This document shows positions 36,001-45,385 of a stretch of 64,000 nucleotides of DNA, in pieces. A program made the position numbers and the translations under genes. Source of the DNA: Sporosarcina sp. Te-1 (GTDB lineage Bacteria; Bacillota; Bacilli; Bacillales_A; Planococcaceae); assembly GCF_017498505.1 (NCBI RefSeq), contig NZ_CP071798.1:2911001-2975000 (forward strand). The letters are read 5' to 3'. The stretch's first letter is position 1; each line of letters starts with the position of its first letter. The notes under the pieces were generated by a model, which saw nothing but the letters and a program-made list of their open reading frames with translations, made no database searches and had not been told where the DNA came from.

Positions 36001-36594
36001 ATGAATGAGTTGCCTGAACCCGATCATATCATTGAGATCGATTTGCCAAAAGTGGCGAAAAGCGGCATGGTTTGGACTGTTATTAGTTTTATCCTTCTCC
36101 TTGCCATCCTCGTTGTGCTAAAAGGAGGATTTGCATTTACCTTCTCCTTTTGGGATCTTCTATTGTTCATCGGCGGTTACATAGCACTGATTGTCCTGCA
36201 CGAGGCGTTCCATCTGCTCGGATTCCGCCTCTTCGGCGGTGTTCCCTGGAAGCGGATGATCGTCGGCCTGAACTTGAAACTGGGCATCGCCTATGCGACG
36301 ACTGACAAACCGATGACGAATGCCGCTATTCGAAAAGCGTTGCTGCTTCCTTTCTGGACGACCGGCATTGTCCCCGGCTTAATCGGATTATATATGGAGA
36401 GCGGCATTCTTATCGGCCTGGCCGCTTTTTTAATTGGCGGTGCCGCAGGAGATTTCGCCATGTATAAGGAGCTCCGCAAGTCTCCGGATAATTGGCTTGT
36501 TAAAGATGATCCCGAGCGTCCGAAGCTCTATTTGTATCAGCCAGGACGAATCGGCGATACGATGATGAGTTCAACAGAATCCAAGGAAACCTAA
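36001..36594 (+). CDS. DUF3267 membrane metalloprotease-like protein
   Basis: 197 residues from ATG 36001 (AAGGAG seven bases upstream). Four or so membrane helices with ALIVLHEAFHLLGFRLFGG: the HEAFH motif is the HExxH zinc site of site-2-protease-like (M50) membrane peptidases, and DUF3267 belongs to that set. No substrate known. It diverges from rpsF; its 3' side is bordered by the left end of the IS1182 element, whose hairpin probably now acts as its terminator. Confidence 0.82.
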   Translation: MNELPEPDHIIEIDLPKVAKSGMVWTVISFILLLAILVVLKGGFAFTFSFWDLLLFIGGYIALIVLHEAFHLLGFRLFGGVPWKRMIVGLNLKLGIAYATTDKPMTNAAIRKALLLPFWTTGIVPGLIGLYMESGILIGLAAFLIGGAAGDFAMYKELRKSPDNWLVKDDPERPKLYLYQPGRIGDTMMSSTESKET

Positions 36595-36599
36595 AAAAC

Positions 36600-36660
36600 G
36601 GGGCTGTCCAGAAAGTCGAAAATAATTGACTTTCTGTCTAGCCCCTTTTTTCGTATTAAA
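36600..36660 (+). terminator. Hairpin terminator at the left end of the IS1182 element
   Basis: GGGGCTGTCCAGAAAGTC and GACTTTCTGTCTAGCCCC pair along about 18 bp, followed by TTTTTTCG. It includes the terminal inverted repeat and protects the transposase from outside transcription, while ending the DUF3267 transcript. Confidence 0.75.
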
Positions 36661-36679
36661 TTTACAGAATGGCCAACGG

Positions 36680-36800
36680 ATTTCCGTTCCGAGCGGACGC
36701 TTTCCGCGGGCACGGCTTCAGCCGCTTCCCTCGCTACGCTCAGTCCAGGGTCTTCAGCTCGCGCTGTTCCCGCTGGAGTCGCCGCTCTGCACTCCAATCC
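36680..36800 (+). repeat. GC-rich noncoding repeat inside the IS1182 element
   Basis: A stretch with TTCCGAGCGGACGCTTTCCG, CTTCAGCCGCTTCCCTCGCT and GTTCCCGCTGGAGTCGCCGC, clearly richer in GC than its surroundings and not part of the transposase frame. Similar segments are familiar as dispersed intergenic repeats in Bacillales; this statement is from memory. Only one copy is in this window. Confidence 0.5.
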
Positions 36801-36892
36801 AGATACTTGCCTCTACCAAAAAAGCACACAAAAAATCGTCCAATCTGGTAAAATGAAGTCACCACAACCCATTTTAGAAAGGACGATTTTTT

Positions 36893-38698
36893 ATGTGCAA
36901 TCCGAAGATTACTACTCCACATTATACCACAGAATTTCCATTAGCCATAGAGGAAATGAAGGCAAGCCCCGTTTCCAAGCGACGTTTCTCTCCGACATTC
37001 AAACCTTACAATAATCGGCAGGGATTTGCCATCTTCGATGTGCAGGAGCTGATTCCGGAAAACCATATAGCCCGAGTAGTCGATGAAATGGTTGAGGCCA
37101 TCCCAGATGAACGGCTTTATACATATTATACAGGTGGGGGGCGAAGCTCCTATCATCCCAAGATGATGCTGAAAGTCATTCTCTATGCCTACTCTCAGAA
37201 AATCTATTCATGCCGTGGCATCGAGAAAATGATCACGGAGAACCTGCCGGCCATGTGGCTTGCGGCAATGGAGAGGCCGGATTTTCGTACCCTCAACGAT
37301 TTCAGAGGCATCCGCATGAAGGCGATGATGGATGAATTATTCGAAACAATGATTTTGAAACTGATCGAAGAAGGTTATATCACCATGGAGAACTACTTTT
37401 TGGATGGAACCAAGATCGAAGCCGATGCCAATAAGTATTCTTTCGTATGGAAAAAATCGACGCTTCGCTTTGAAGAGAAATTGAAGGAGAAGATCCGGGC
37501 AACCCTAGCGGATATACAAGAAATTGCTCAGGCCGAGGGCCTGGGACTTGGATCACTTCCAGAGGATGAGACGGAACCCGAACAGTTGGCCGACTTGGCC
37601 GCACAACTGGAAAAACAAGCAGAGTTGTTGACCAAGGAAATGGAAGGGACAAAAGAGATGCCTACCCGAAAGGTCCTCCGCACAAAACGCAGCGTATTAC
37701 GGAAATCGGTAAAACAAATCCGACAGGACTTTCTGCCGCGAATGGAAAAATACGCACAGCACCATGCCACATTTGGCGACCGCAACAGTTTTTCGAAAAC
37801 AGACCCGGACGCCACCTTCATGCGCATGAAAGAGGACCATATGAAAAATGGCCAACTGAAACCCGGCTATAACATACAGATGGCAACCGAGAATCAGTTC
37901 ATTCTCTACTACACCATGCATTAGCGACCGACAGATACACGCTGTTTCATTCCTCATCTGGAGAAGTTGGCGAAATCTAATTTGCCGTTGCCCAATAGGG
38001 TGATTGCGGACGCAGGCTACGGAAGTGAAGAGAATTATCTCTATGCGCTTGGGGAGGAAAAAGAGCCGTGCTTCGAATTCTTGATTCCCTACGGGACCTA
38101 TATTAAAGAACAGACGCGCAAATACAAAAATGACATTCGGAACGCCAAGAACTGGAAGTACGAGGAACAGTATGACCGCTTCATCTGTCCAAACGGGCGG
38201 CACGTCAATTTCAAGAACTACCAGAACAAGAAGAATGCCTCTGGGCATGTGCAAAGCTACAAGATCTATGAATGTGAAGACTGTTCGGATTGTCCGCTGA
38301 AGGCATTGTGCACGAAGGCGAAGGGGAACCGGCAGGTTCACTGGAACACTATATTTGAAGAAATGAAGGCAAAGGCAAAAGAGGCCCTTGAATGTGAAGA
38401 GAACACAGGCATCTACGCTCGAAGAAAGATCGAGGTAGAAAGTGTGTTCGGTCACATCAAGGGCAATCGGTCGTTCCGCAGGTTTTCACTGCGGGGACTT
38501 AATAAAGTGCACACAGAGTTCGGGATTGTGGCCTTGGCCCACAACCTGCTGAAAGTGGCGGGCATCCGCCAGCTGCTTTCACTGGTTGACGAAAAAATTG
38601 GTGGAGGAAGACAAGGCGTCTTCCTCCACCAATTTTATTTTCGGGACTTATTGGACAGCCCCGTTCTTCTCTACTTATCGGGTGATGCGTGTGATTAG
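36893..38698 (+). pseudogene. IS1182-family transposase with an in-frame stop codon
   Basis: The frame runs from ATG 36893 (AGAAAGGACG site) with catalytic-type residues in [16 protein letters not shown] (first Asp) and RVIADAGYGSEENYL (second Asp), then KIEVESVFGHIKGNRSFRR (Glu). TAG at 37922-37924 interrupts it at codon 344 between YYTMH and RPTDTRCF, where CAG (Gln) is expected. The reading frame is otherwise intact to 38698, outside the right end of the element. Confidence 0.88.
38594..38636. terminator. Perfect hairpin at the right end of the IS1182 element
   Basis: AAAATTGGTGGAGGAAGAC and GTCTTCCTCCACCAATTTT are perfect 19-base inverted repeats around a five-base loop, with A runs before and T after. 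The transposase reading frame passes through it. It may stop antisense read-through from ychF into the element. Confidence 0.7.
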
Positions 38699-38755
38699 AA
38701 TACGCACACAATATTTTATTTACATTAAAGCATTAAAGCATCGTTGGTCAGCCCA

Positions 38756-39856
38756 TCAAACATTGAAGCGGAAAAGCATGACATCGCCATCTTGTACGAC
38801 ATATTCTTTCCCTTCAAGTCGGACTTTCCCAGCCTCTTTAGCGGCTGCCATTGACCCGGCTTCAACCAGTGCATCATATGAAACCGTCTCAGCACGGATG
38901 AAGCCGCGTTCGAAATCTGTATGGATAATACCGGCACATTGCGGAGCCTTCATCCCTTTTCGGAACGTCCAAGCACGGACTTCTTGCACTCCTGCTGTAA
39001 AGTAAGTGGCGAGGCCAAGCAAGCTATATGCCGCTTTGATCAATTGATCCAGACCGGATTCCTTGATGCCTAGTTCTTCGAGGAACATCGCTTTCTCCTC
39101 ATCATCGAGCTCTGCCATCTCTTCTTCGATCTTTGCACAAACGACAATCACTTCCGCATTATCTTCTTTGGCAAAATCACGTACCGCTTTCACATATTCA
39201 TTGGTGTCCGCATCCGCAATTTCATCTTCCGAGACGTTCGCGACGTATAGCATCGGTTTGATGGTTAGGAGATGCATCCCTTTAACGATTTGGAATTCTT
39301 CCGGCGTCAACTCAACCGAACGGGCCGGCTTTTCATTTTCGAACGCTTCTTTTAGTTTCAAAAGGACCGGCTCTTCTGCTATCGCTTCTTTGTCCTTCTG
39401 CTTTGCCATTTTGGAAACACGTGTCAACCGCTTCTCCACACTTTCCATGTCGGCAAGAATCAACTCAAGATTAATAATCTCGATGTCCGCAATCGGATCG
39501 ACTTTCCCAGAGACATGGGTAATGTTTTCATCCGCAAAACAACGGACGACCTGGCAGATGGCATCCACTTCCCGGATATGAGAAAGGAATTTATTTCCCA
39601 GTCCTTCCCCTTTGCTCGCTCCTTCTACTATTCCTGCAATATCGGTAAATTCGAATGCCGTTGGAACAGTTTTTTTCGGCGAGACAAGCTCTGTTAATTT
39701 TTGTAATCTTTCATCGGGCACTTCTACGATACCAACGTTTGGGTCAATTGTACAAAATGGATAGTTGGCAGCTTCTGCTCCTGCCTTTGTTATCGCGTTA
39801 AAAAGTGTCGACTTCCCGACGTTCGGCAATCCGACGATTCCGGCTGTTAATGCCAT
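38756..39856 (-). CDS. ychF: Redox-regulated ATPase YchF (Obg-related)
   Basis: 366 residues. P-loop [40 protein letters not shown] switch region, and a C-terminal TGS domain (about 280-366) ending [13 protein letters not shown]. YchF/OLA1 proteins prefer ATP over GTP and bind ribosomes; they affect stress responses. Located between DUF951 and the rpsF operon as in Bacillus subtilis (yyaF), now with an IS1182 copy between. Confidence 0.97.
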   Translation of the reverse strand: MALTAGIVGLPNVGKSTLFNAITKAGAEAANYPFCTIDPNVGIVEVPDERLQKLTELVSPKKTVPTAFEFTDIAGIVEGASKGEGLGNKFLSHIREVDAICQVVRCFADENITHVSGKVDPIADIEIINLELILADMESVEKRLTRVSKMAKQKDKEAIAEEPVLLKLKEAFENEKPARSVELTPEEFQIVKGMHLLTIKPMLYVANVSEDEIADADTNEYVKAVRDFAKEDNAEVIVVCAKIEEEMAELDDEEKAMFLEELGIKESGLDQLIKAAYSLLGLATYFTAGVQEVRAWTFRKGMKAPQCAGIIHTDFERGFIRAETVSYDALVEAGSMAAAKEAGKVRLEGKEYVVQDGDVMLFRFNV

Positions 39857-39956
39857 GGTTTTCCACTACCTTTCATATATCTGCACTTCAAGTAATTCTT
39901 GTCCAATTCAACCTCTCTATTATAGGAACAGAATCAGGTTCTTGTCTATTATCGAT

Positions 39957-40166
39957 TCAAATTTCTGCCTTTCCAATCACTTTCTTCATCTTTTTGGCGA
40001 ACTCATTGCGTGGAAGCATAACACTATGTCCGCAGCCTTCGCACTTGATACGGATATCCGCTCCCATCCGAATGATTCTCCAGGCATTCTTCCCGCATGG
40101 ATGAGGTTTTTTCATCTCTACTATATCATTCATCTCGAACTCTTTGTCCTGCATGCTTATCGCCAT
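39957..40166 (-). CDS. yyzM: DUF951 small zinc-ribbon-like protein
   Basis: 69 residues (65 if the second ATG at 40154 is used; GGGGATGG fits that start well). HPCGKNAWRIIRMGADIRIK and CEGCGHSVMLPR give the CG...CxxC pattern of DUF951 (YyzM) proteins. Function unknown. It sits between the MscS gene and ychF in the same order as in relatives and starts 11 bases after the MscS gene. Confidence 0.9.
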   Translation of the reverse strand: MAISMQDKEFEMNDIVEMKKPHPCGKNAWRIIRMGADIRIKCEGCGHSVMLPRNEFAKKMKKVIGKAEI

Positions 40167-40177
40167 CCCCTTTCCTT

Positions 40178-41050
40178 TTATGCTTCATTCAATTTGGTCA
40201 CCAATGTCGGATATGGAATCTCAACACCCTGGTGCTCCAAGTATTGTTTCAACCCGATACTGATCTTTCGGGTCACTTCATACTGACGCATCGGTTTTGT
40301 TTCAGCCAATATCCGTTCAATGACAGCCGTATCCGTAAAGTCATGAGCGCCAACCAAACGTGGTGCTGCAATTAAGTCTTCATCGTTTTTAGCCATTTCA
40401 GTCAAGTAAGCCGTAATCAGCTTCTCCACTTTTTCTATCCCTAGCTCAAAAGGAATGGTCACATCGACGATAGCCAAAGAGTTTTTCACGGAGTAGTTAA
40501 CCACTTGCGCAATGCTCCCATTCGGTAAAATGGTGAGCTCGCCTGTGAAGCTTTTGATTTTTGTTGTCCTTAGCCCGATCTCTTCTACTTCCCCTTCTGC
40601 AGTGCCGATCTTCACGTGATCCCCTACAGAAAATTGATCTTCAAAAATAATAAAGAACCCGGAGATCACATCTTTCACTAGGCTTTGAGCTCCAAATCCG
40701 ACAGCCAACCCAAGAACCCCTGCTCCAGCCAGTATTCCTTTTAAATCAATTGTAAATTCAGAAAGTACAGCGATGATAGCGGAGAAATAGACCACATACG
40801 AAAGTACATTCTCTAGCAGTCTTAATAATGTTTGTTCCCGCCGTGCGTCTTTTCTTAAAGGACCTTTCAGTTTGATGCCGAACACCCGGCGGATCACTAC
40901 TTTGCCGACCCGAACTACAACAGCGGCCAGTACGATAATGAATAAGATCTTCAAGGCATGAACACCTACGCTAATCCAAAGTTCTTCATCGAAAATAAAG
41001 TCTTCTATTCTTTCTAACATAGTTAATTTTGGTTCTTTTGTGGCAGCCAT
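40178..41050 (-). CDS. Small-conductance mechanosensitive channel, MscS family
   Basis: 290 residues. Three membrane helices (about 25-50, 72-95, 100-125); the pore helix and beta-domain junction read LAGAGVLGLAVGFGAQSLVK and FFIIFEDQFSVGDHV, the MscS signature. It opens upon membrane stretch to release solutes in osmotic downshock. First gene of an MscS-yyzM-ychF run. Confidence 0.95.
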   Translation of the reverse strand: MAATKEPKLTMLERIEDFIFDEELWISVGVHALKILFIIVLAAVVVRVGKVVIRRVFGIKLKGPLRKDARREQTLLRLLENVLSYVVYFSAIIAVLSEFTIDLKGILAGAGVLGLAVGFGAQSLVKDVISGFFIIFEDQFSVGDHVKIGTAEGEVEEIGLRTTKIKSFTGELTILPNGSIAQVVNYSVKNSLAIVDVTIPFELGIEKVEKLITAYLTEMAKNDEDLIAAPRLVGAHDFTDTAVIERILAETKPMRQYEVTRKISIGLKQYLEHQGVEIPYPTLVTKLNEA

Positions 41051-41174
41051 TCAATCTCTCCTTTCATCGTATAAAATGAGTTCATTTAGCGTATACTGCC
41101 TACACCATTAGTAATTATAGTAAAAGGTCGGAGATTTGACGTCTCCCTCTAATTTGACCGGAAGGAGTTTTCCA

Positions 41175-41732
41175 ATGTCCATCGCCTTATCATCAGCATT
41201 TGATTACCGAATCCACTACAAAGAGACAGGCATCGTTTGGAAGCTGAGCACGTTCTTTTTGGAACATATTCCGTTTGACAAAGAATCACTTGTTTTCTAT
41301 TGTATTGGAACGGATCGTTCGACAGGAGATGCGCTTGGACCTTTGACTGGCTCTCATTTATCCGAATCACTGATCTTCCCCTTCCCTGTTGTCGGGACAT
41401 TGGAAAATCCATTGCATGCCTTGAATTTGCAGGAGAATCTGGATAAGACGGAAAGCGCTCATCCATCTCCTTTCATTGTTGCGATTGACGCCTGCCTTGG
41501 GAAAAGTGAGTCGATTGGCCATTTGTTATTTCAGAACGGTCCACTGTATCCTGGCAAAGCAGTTGGAAAAGAACTGCCTCCTGTCGGCGATCTATCTATT
41601 AAGGGTGTCGTCAATATTTCAGGTTTTATGGAGCATGCGGTCCTTCAGAGCACCCGTCTTCATCTATCCTTTGAAATGAGCCGCATTATCGCCCGGGCAC
41701 TTCAGCTTGCATACGGCCGATACTCAATGTAG
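41175..41732 (+). CDS. yyaC: Sporulation protein YyaC (DUF1256 spore protease-like)
   Basis: 185 residues from ATG 41175, with AAGGAG eight bases upstream. VFYCIGTDRSTGDALGPLTG and the later VAIDACLGKS match the DUF1256/YyaC family, which has the fold of germination protease GPR and is made in sporulation. Its presence indicates an endospore former. It runs opposite to its neighbours and overlaps the DUF554 gene tail-to-tail by 9 bases (41724-41732). Confidence 0.92.
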   Translation: MSIALSSAFDYRIHYKETGIVWKLSTFFLEHIPFDKESLVFYCIGTDRSTGDALGPLTGSHLSESLIFPFPVVGTLENPLHALNLQENLDKTESAHPSPFIVAIDACLGKSESIGHLLFQNGPLYPGKAVGKELPPVGDLSIKGVVNISGFMEHAVLQSTRLHLSFEMSRIIARALQLAYGRYSM

Positions 41733-42431
41733 AAAATGAACGATGGATACGATAACACCGACAACTACAATCCCGGGTATGAAATTCGCTACTCTCATCT
41801 TTGTAACTCCAATTAAGTTCAAACCGATGCCAACAATCATCAATCCCCCAGTTGCGGTCATTTCGGATATGAAAAAGGAAAGCAATTCATCGGATACGAA
41901 ACGACTGATTTGCGTGGCACATAAGGTGATGATCCCTTGATATAGTAAAACCGGGATCGCTGCAAATGCCACGCCGATGCCGAGGGTAGAACTTAAAATG
42001 ATGGAGGTGAATCCATCAATGATTCCCTTCATAATAAGCACATCATGATCATTTCGTAATCCGCTATCGATCGCACCGATAATGGCCATAGACCCCACGA
42101 CAAAAATGAGGGTTGCTGTTACAAATCCTTGGGCAATCCCAGGTCCTTCATTTTTTGCAGGCAACTTCTTTTCAATCCATTGACCTAATCGATTAATTTT
42201 CCCTTCCAAGTCCATCCACTCGCCAATGACCGCTCCGATGACAATACTTATGATGACAATTAGGATTTGCGTACTTTCAAATGTCATTTGGATTCCAATT
42301 GCCGTGACTGCCAACCCGATGCCATACATGACCGTCTCTTTCATCCGTTCAGGGATGTTGTTTAAAAACCTGCCGATGAATGCGCCAAGAACAATTAATA
42401 ATGCATTCGTAATTGAGCCAAATAATATCAT
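41724..42431 (-). CDS. DUF554 membrane protein (YdfK/YqgA-like)
   Basis: 235 residues, about seven membrane helices, with GSITNALLIVLGAFIGRFLNN at the start and GMKETVMYGIGLAVTAIG-type second helix. DUF554 proteins are predicted transporters of unknown substrate. Typically found next to spo0J in Bacillales. Separated from spo0J by a terminator. Confidence 0.88.
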   Translation of the reverse strand: MILFGSITNALLIVLGAFIGRFLNNIPERMKETVMYGIGLAVTAIGIQMTFESTQILIVIISIVIGAVIGEWMDLEGKINRLGQWIEKKLPAKNEGPGIAQGFVTATLIFVVGSMAIIGAIDSGLRNDHDVLIMKGIIDGFTSIILSSTLGIGVAFAAIPVLLYQGIITLCATQISRFVSDELLSFFISEMTATGGLMIVGIGLNLIGVTKMRVANFIPGIVVVGVIVSIVHFLH

Positions 42432-42485
42432 GGTGTCCTCTCTTTCATCGCAGGATTTACGAGTTTACATATTGCCTCTCTAAAA

Positions 42486-42522
42486 ATAATACCTATTTTG
42501 CATTCAAGCAAAATAGGTATTG
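42486..42522. terminator. Terminator of the soj-spo0J operon
   Basis: AATACCTATTTTGC (42488-42501) and GCAAAATAGGTATT (42508-42521) are perfect 14-base inverted repeats with a six-base loop, followed on the minus strand by ATTTTTA. Confidence 0.85.
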
Positions 42523-42524
42523 AT

Positions 42525-43364
42525 TTATTCACTCAGCAATTCAAGGATTCGTTCCAAGTCTTCTTCTGTAAAAAACTCGATTTCGATTTTTCCTTTGTTT
42601 TTCGTTTTCTTAATGGAAACATTAGTGCCGAAGTATTCACGCAAGTTTGTTTCTTGTTCCGCAATAAAAATATCTTTCTTTTTTTCTTTCTTTGTTTCAC
42701 GTGGAACATCTTCATTCAGTTTTTGAACTAGTCTTTCAAGTTGCCGGACATTTAGTCCTTCTTTTAAGGTTCGTTCGGCAACTGCAAGAATCTGTTCTTT
42801 TTTTCGAAGTCCCAGTAAGGTACGTCCGTGACCCATGGATAATTTACCCTGTGAAATATAAGAACGGATCTTATCCGGCAATGATAAAAGTCGGATATGG
42901 TTTGCAATATGCGGCCTGCTTTTTCCTAACCGGAAAGCCAGCTGTTCTTGTGTGAGATGCAGGTTATCCATTAGCTTATGGTACGCTTCCGCTTCTTCAA
43001 TTGGTGTCAAATCTTCCCGTTGCAGGTTTTCTAGGATGGCCATTTCCATTGACTCTTCATCACTCAGCTGACGGACAATGGCTGGTATTTCCTCAAGTCC
43101 TGCTAATTTTGCTGCACGGAATCGCCTCTCCCCTACAACAATCTCATGAGAAGTGCCTACTTTCCGAACAATGATTGGTTGCAAAATTCCATGCTCCTTA
43201 ATGGAGTCACTTAATTCAGCAATAGCACTTTCATCAAATACTTTCCGTGGCTGATATGGATTCACTTTGACGCTCTTTAAACGGATATGCTCAATCTTTT
43301 CCGCATTCGACAGAGACTCTTCAGGAAATAAAGCATTTAACCCTTTTCCAAGACCTTTAGCCAT
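42525..43364 (-). CDS. spo0J: Chromosome partitioning protein ParB (Spo0J)
   Basis: 279 residues. N-terminal CTPase box with GERRFRAAKLAG and ENLQREDLTPIEEAEAY, central helix-turn-helix LTQEQLAFRLGKSRPHIANH, C-terminal dimerisation domain. ParB loads on parS, spreads as a CTP-dependent clamp and recruits SMC to segregate origins. A perfect parS lies within the gene near its 3' end. The start overlaps the soj stop by 8 bases. Confidence 0.97.
   Translation of the reverse strand: MAKGLGKGLNALFPEESLSNAEKIEHIRLKSVKVNPYQPRKVFDESAIAELSDSIKEHGILQPIIVRKVGTSHEIVVGERRFRAAKLAGLEEIPAIVRQLSDEESMEMAILENLQREDLTPIEEAEAYHKLMDNLHLTQEQLAFRLGKSRPHIANHIRLLSLPDKIRSYISQGKLSMGHGRTLLGLRKKEQILAVAERTLKEGLNVRQLERLVQKLNEDVPRETKKEKKKDIFIAEQETNLREYFGTNVSIKKTKNKGKIEIEFFTEEDLERILELLSE
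42693..42708. other. parS centromere site inside spo0J
   Basis: TGTTTCACGTGGAACA, whose complement is TGTTCCACGTGAAACA, the canonical Bacillus parS. As in Bacillus subtilis, it lies within the spo0J coding sequence, so the codons (VPRETK region) have been kept compatible with it. Confidence 0.95.
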
Positions 43365-44118
43365 TGTGCACCACTTCCTTTGCCAGCTCTAAATATACTT
43401 CTGCACCCCTTGACCTGGAATCGTAAATGATAATCGGTTCCCCATGGCTCGGTGCTTCACTTAATCGTACATTCCGTGGAATTATTGTTCCGTACACTTT
43501 ATCTTGAAAATACTTCTTTACTTCTTCAATGACTTGAATTCCTAAATTCGTACGTGCATCAAACATGGTCAATAACACACCATCAATTTGTAAGTTCTCG
43601 TTAAGATGTTTTTGGACGAGACGGATTGTACTTAACAATTGACTCAATCCTTCAAGAGCATAATACTCACATTGCACCGGGATGATAATTGAGTCCGCAG
43701 CGGTCAATGCATTGATTGTGAGCAGCCCGAGTGAAGGCGGGCAATCAATGATGATAAAATCATACAATTCTTTTGCTTCTTGAATGGCATGCTTCATACG
43801 TACTTCCCGAGAAATAGTAGAAACCAATTCAATTTCAGCACCTGCCAATGAAATGGTTGCCGGGATGACCTCCAAATTTTCCACTTTCGTTGGATAAATC
43901 ACTTCTTTTATGTTCACATCATCTATCAACATATCATAGATGCATTGATGGACATCCCCTTTGTTGACACCCACCCCGCTCGTTGCGTTTCCTTGTGGAT
44001 CGGCATCAATCAATAACACCTTTTTGCCGATATGCGCAAGGCAAGCACTCAAGTTTACGGAAGTGGTTGTCTTTCCGACGCCTCCTTTTTGATTGGCGAT
44101 CGCTATTATCTTTCCCAC
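43357..44118 (-). CDS. soj: Chromosome partitioning ATPase ParA (Soj)
   Basis: 253 residues from GTG 44118 (VGKIIAIANQKGG), preceded by CAGGTG; a TTG at 44142 would add eight residues. Deviant Walker A KGGVGKTTTSVNLSA with both lysines, and FIIIDCPPSLG as Walker B. Soj acts with Spo0J in origin separation and controls DnaA activity. First gene of the operon; upstream is a terminator that separates it from noc. Confidence 0.97.
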   Translation of the reverse strand: MGKIIAIANQKGGVGKTTTSVNLSACLAHIGKKVLLIDADPQGNATSGVGVNKGDVHQCIYDMLIDDVNIKEVIYPTKVENLEVIPATISLAGAEIELVSTISREVRMKHAIQEAKELYDFIIIDCPPSLGLLTINALTAADSIIIPVQCEYYALEGLSQLLSTIRLVQKHLNENLQIDGVLLTMFDARTNLGIQVIEEVKKYFQDKVYGTIIPRNVRLSEAPSHGEPIIIYDSRSRGAEVYLELAKEVVHNG

Positions 44119-44287
44119 GCTTGCACCTGCTTTCTCACTCAATGTACAACTCTACGTTCAAAATGATGTATCGTTACCAATTGTAACAAATCGCAACCAC
44201 CTGCTCGGTTTGATTATTTTATTATGAATACAATCCAATAGGCTAAATAGTCAGCGATTCACTCTATTCTAGTTTAACAAAAAAACA

Positions 44288-44357
44288 GTTGTCATGGTAA
44301 CGGTTCGCGCAAAAAAACTCCTGCTTTCGAATAGCAAGAGTATCTCGCAATGACAAC
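44288..44357 (-). terminator. Terminator between noc and soj
   Basis: On the minus strand ACTCTTGCT, ATTCGAA, AGCAGGAGT form a stem followed by TTTTTTTGCG (core 44310-44334). A wider pair GTTGTCAT (44288-) with ATGACAAC (-44357) encloses it, making an extended structure. Confidence 0.75.
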
Positions 44358-44379
44358 AAGAGTCATATAATCATAGACT

Positions 44380-45246
44380 TTATTTTTTCTTTGGGATTTT
44401 CACTGTGATGGTGTAGAAGTCATCAGAGTCTTCTTCTTCCGTTTTCACATCAATCCCGCTTTTCGAGACGAGAGATAATGATTGCCGAATCGTATTAACA
44501 GCAATACGTACATCCTTGCTGACCGATTTTCTTTTGGGGATGGCTCTTTTCTTTTCCTTCGTTTCTTCTTCCGGGTTCATCAGTTGTTGAATTCGTTCTT
44601 CCAATTGTTTGACGTTCATCTGTTTTTCTAACGCCTCATGGAACACCTTTAATTGCAATTCACTATCTTTAATCGGAATTAATGCACGAGCATGACGTTC
44701 GGACAATTCCTTCGATAATATTTTGCTTTTTATTTCTTCAGGTAATTTTAGCAGACGTAATTTGTTTGCAATTGTAGACTGCCCTTTTCCCAAACGTTGG
44801 GCCAATGCTTCTTGCGTAAGTGAATGCAACTCCAAAAGTTTCTCATATGCATACGCTTCCTCGATGGCCGTCAATTCTTCCCGTTGCAGGTTTTCGATCA
44901 ATGCGATGGAAGCCGTTTCCTTGTCATCTAGATTTCGGACAATCGCAGGAACCTCTTTCCATCCCAATTTCTTCATCGCGCGGAAACGACGCTCCCCTGC
45001 TATGATCTCATAGCCATCATTTTCCGTCCTCCGAATGACAATCGGCTGGATGACACCATGTGTATGAATCGTACGAGCAAGTTCTTCAATTTTCTCTTCT
45101 GAAAAAATCGTACGGGGTTGATATTTATTAGGGCGGATTACATCTATATTTATTTGTTGGACCTTCTCTTGTGGAACTTCCTCATTCTCCTGGAAAACAG
45201 GTTCCTTCTCTGCATTCCCGAAAAATCGTGAGAACGTATTTTTCAT
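44380..45246 (-). CDS. noc: Nucleoid occlusion protein Noc
   Basis: 288 residues, ParB-like. N-terminal basic/amphipathic segment ([13 protein letters not shown]) that binds membrane, CTPase box with [12 protein letters not shown] and [17 protein letters not shown], helix-turn-helix [20 protein letters not shown]. Noc binds palindromes like ATTTCCCGGGAAAT and blocks division over the nucleoid. A paralogue of Spo0J two genes downstream. Upstream lies a perfect parS. Confidence 0.95.
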   Translation of the reverse strand: MKNTFSRFFGNAEKEPVFQENEEVPQEKVQQINIDVIRPNKYQPRTIFSEEKIEELARTIHTHGVIQPIVIRRTENDGYEIIAGERRFRAMKKLGWKEVPAIVRNLDDKETASIALIENLQREELTAIEEAYAYEKLLELHSLTQEALAQRLGKGQSTIANKLRLLKLPEEIKSKILSKELSERHARALIPIKDSELQLKVFHEALEKQMNVKQLEERIQQLMNPEEETKEKKRAIPKRKSVSKDVRIAVNTIRQSLSLVSKSGIDVKTEEEDSDDFYTITVKIPKKK

Positions 45247-45368
45247 CCCGGCACCACCTTTATAAGACTGCTCACCAATAATAAGTTAGTTCGTCATAAT
45301 TATTATATATCCTCTTTATTGGTTATTAAAGAGTAGAATAAGACCCTTCCACACCACACGCTCATTTT

Positions 45369-45384
45369 TGTTCCACGTGAAACA
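45369..45384. other. parS centromere site between noc and rsmG
   Basis: TGTTCCACGTGAAACA, a perfect parS palindrome, immediately next to the rsmG stop codon (45386). It is the second perfect site in the window, 2.7 kb from the one in spo0J. Confidence 0.95.
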
Positions 45385-45385
45385 A

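Larger units (their letters stand above)
36598..38664 (+). mobile_element. IS1182-family insertion sequence
   Basis: About 2.07 kb. Ends are inverted ACGGGGCTGTCCA (36598-36610) and TGGACAGCCCCGT (38652-38664), and similarity extends inward (AAGTC, GAAAATAA). It lies between the convergent DUF3267 and ychF genes, where a terminator would have been. No target duplication was seen. A hairpin lies at each end. The transposase has a stop codon, so this copy is probably non-autonomous. Confidence 0.85.

Noticed and set aside
36626..36856. Overlapping short open frames in the IS1182 leader
   Set aside because: They arise from the GC-rich noncoding repeat and have no protein-like composition.
37919..37927. 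Possible programmed read-through of TAG in the IS1182 transposase
   Set aside because: No read-through context is evident and a single CAG to TAG change is the simpler explanation; comparison with other copies would be needed.
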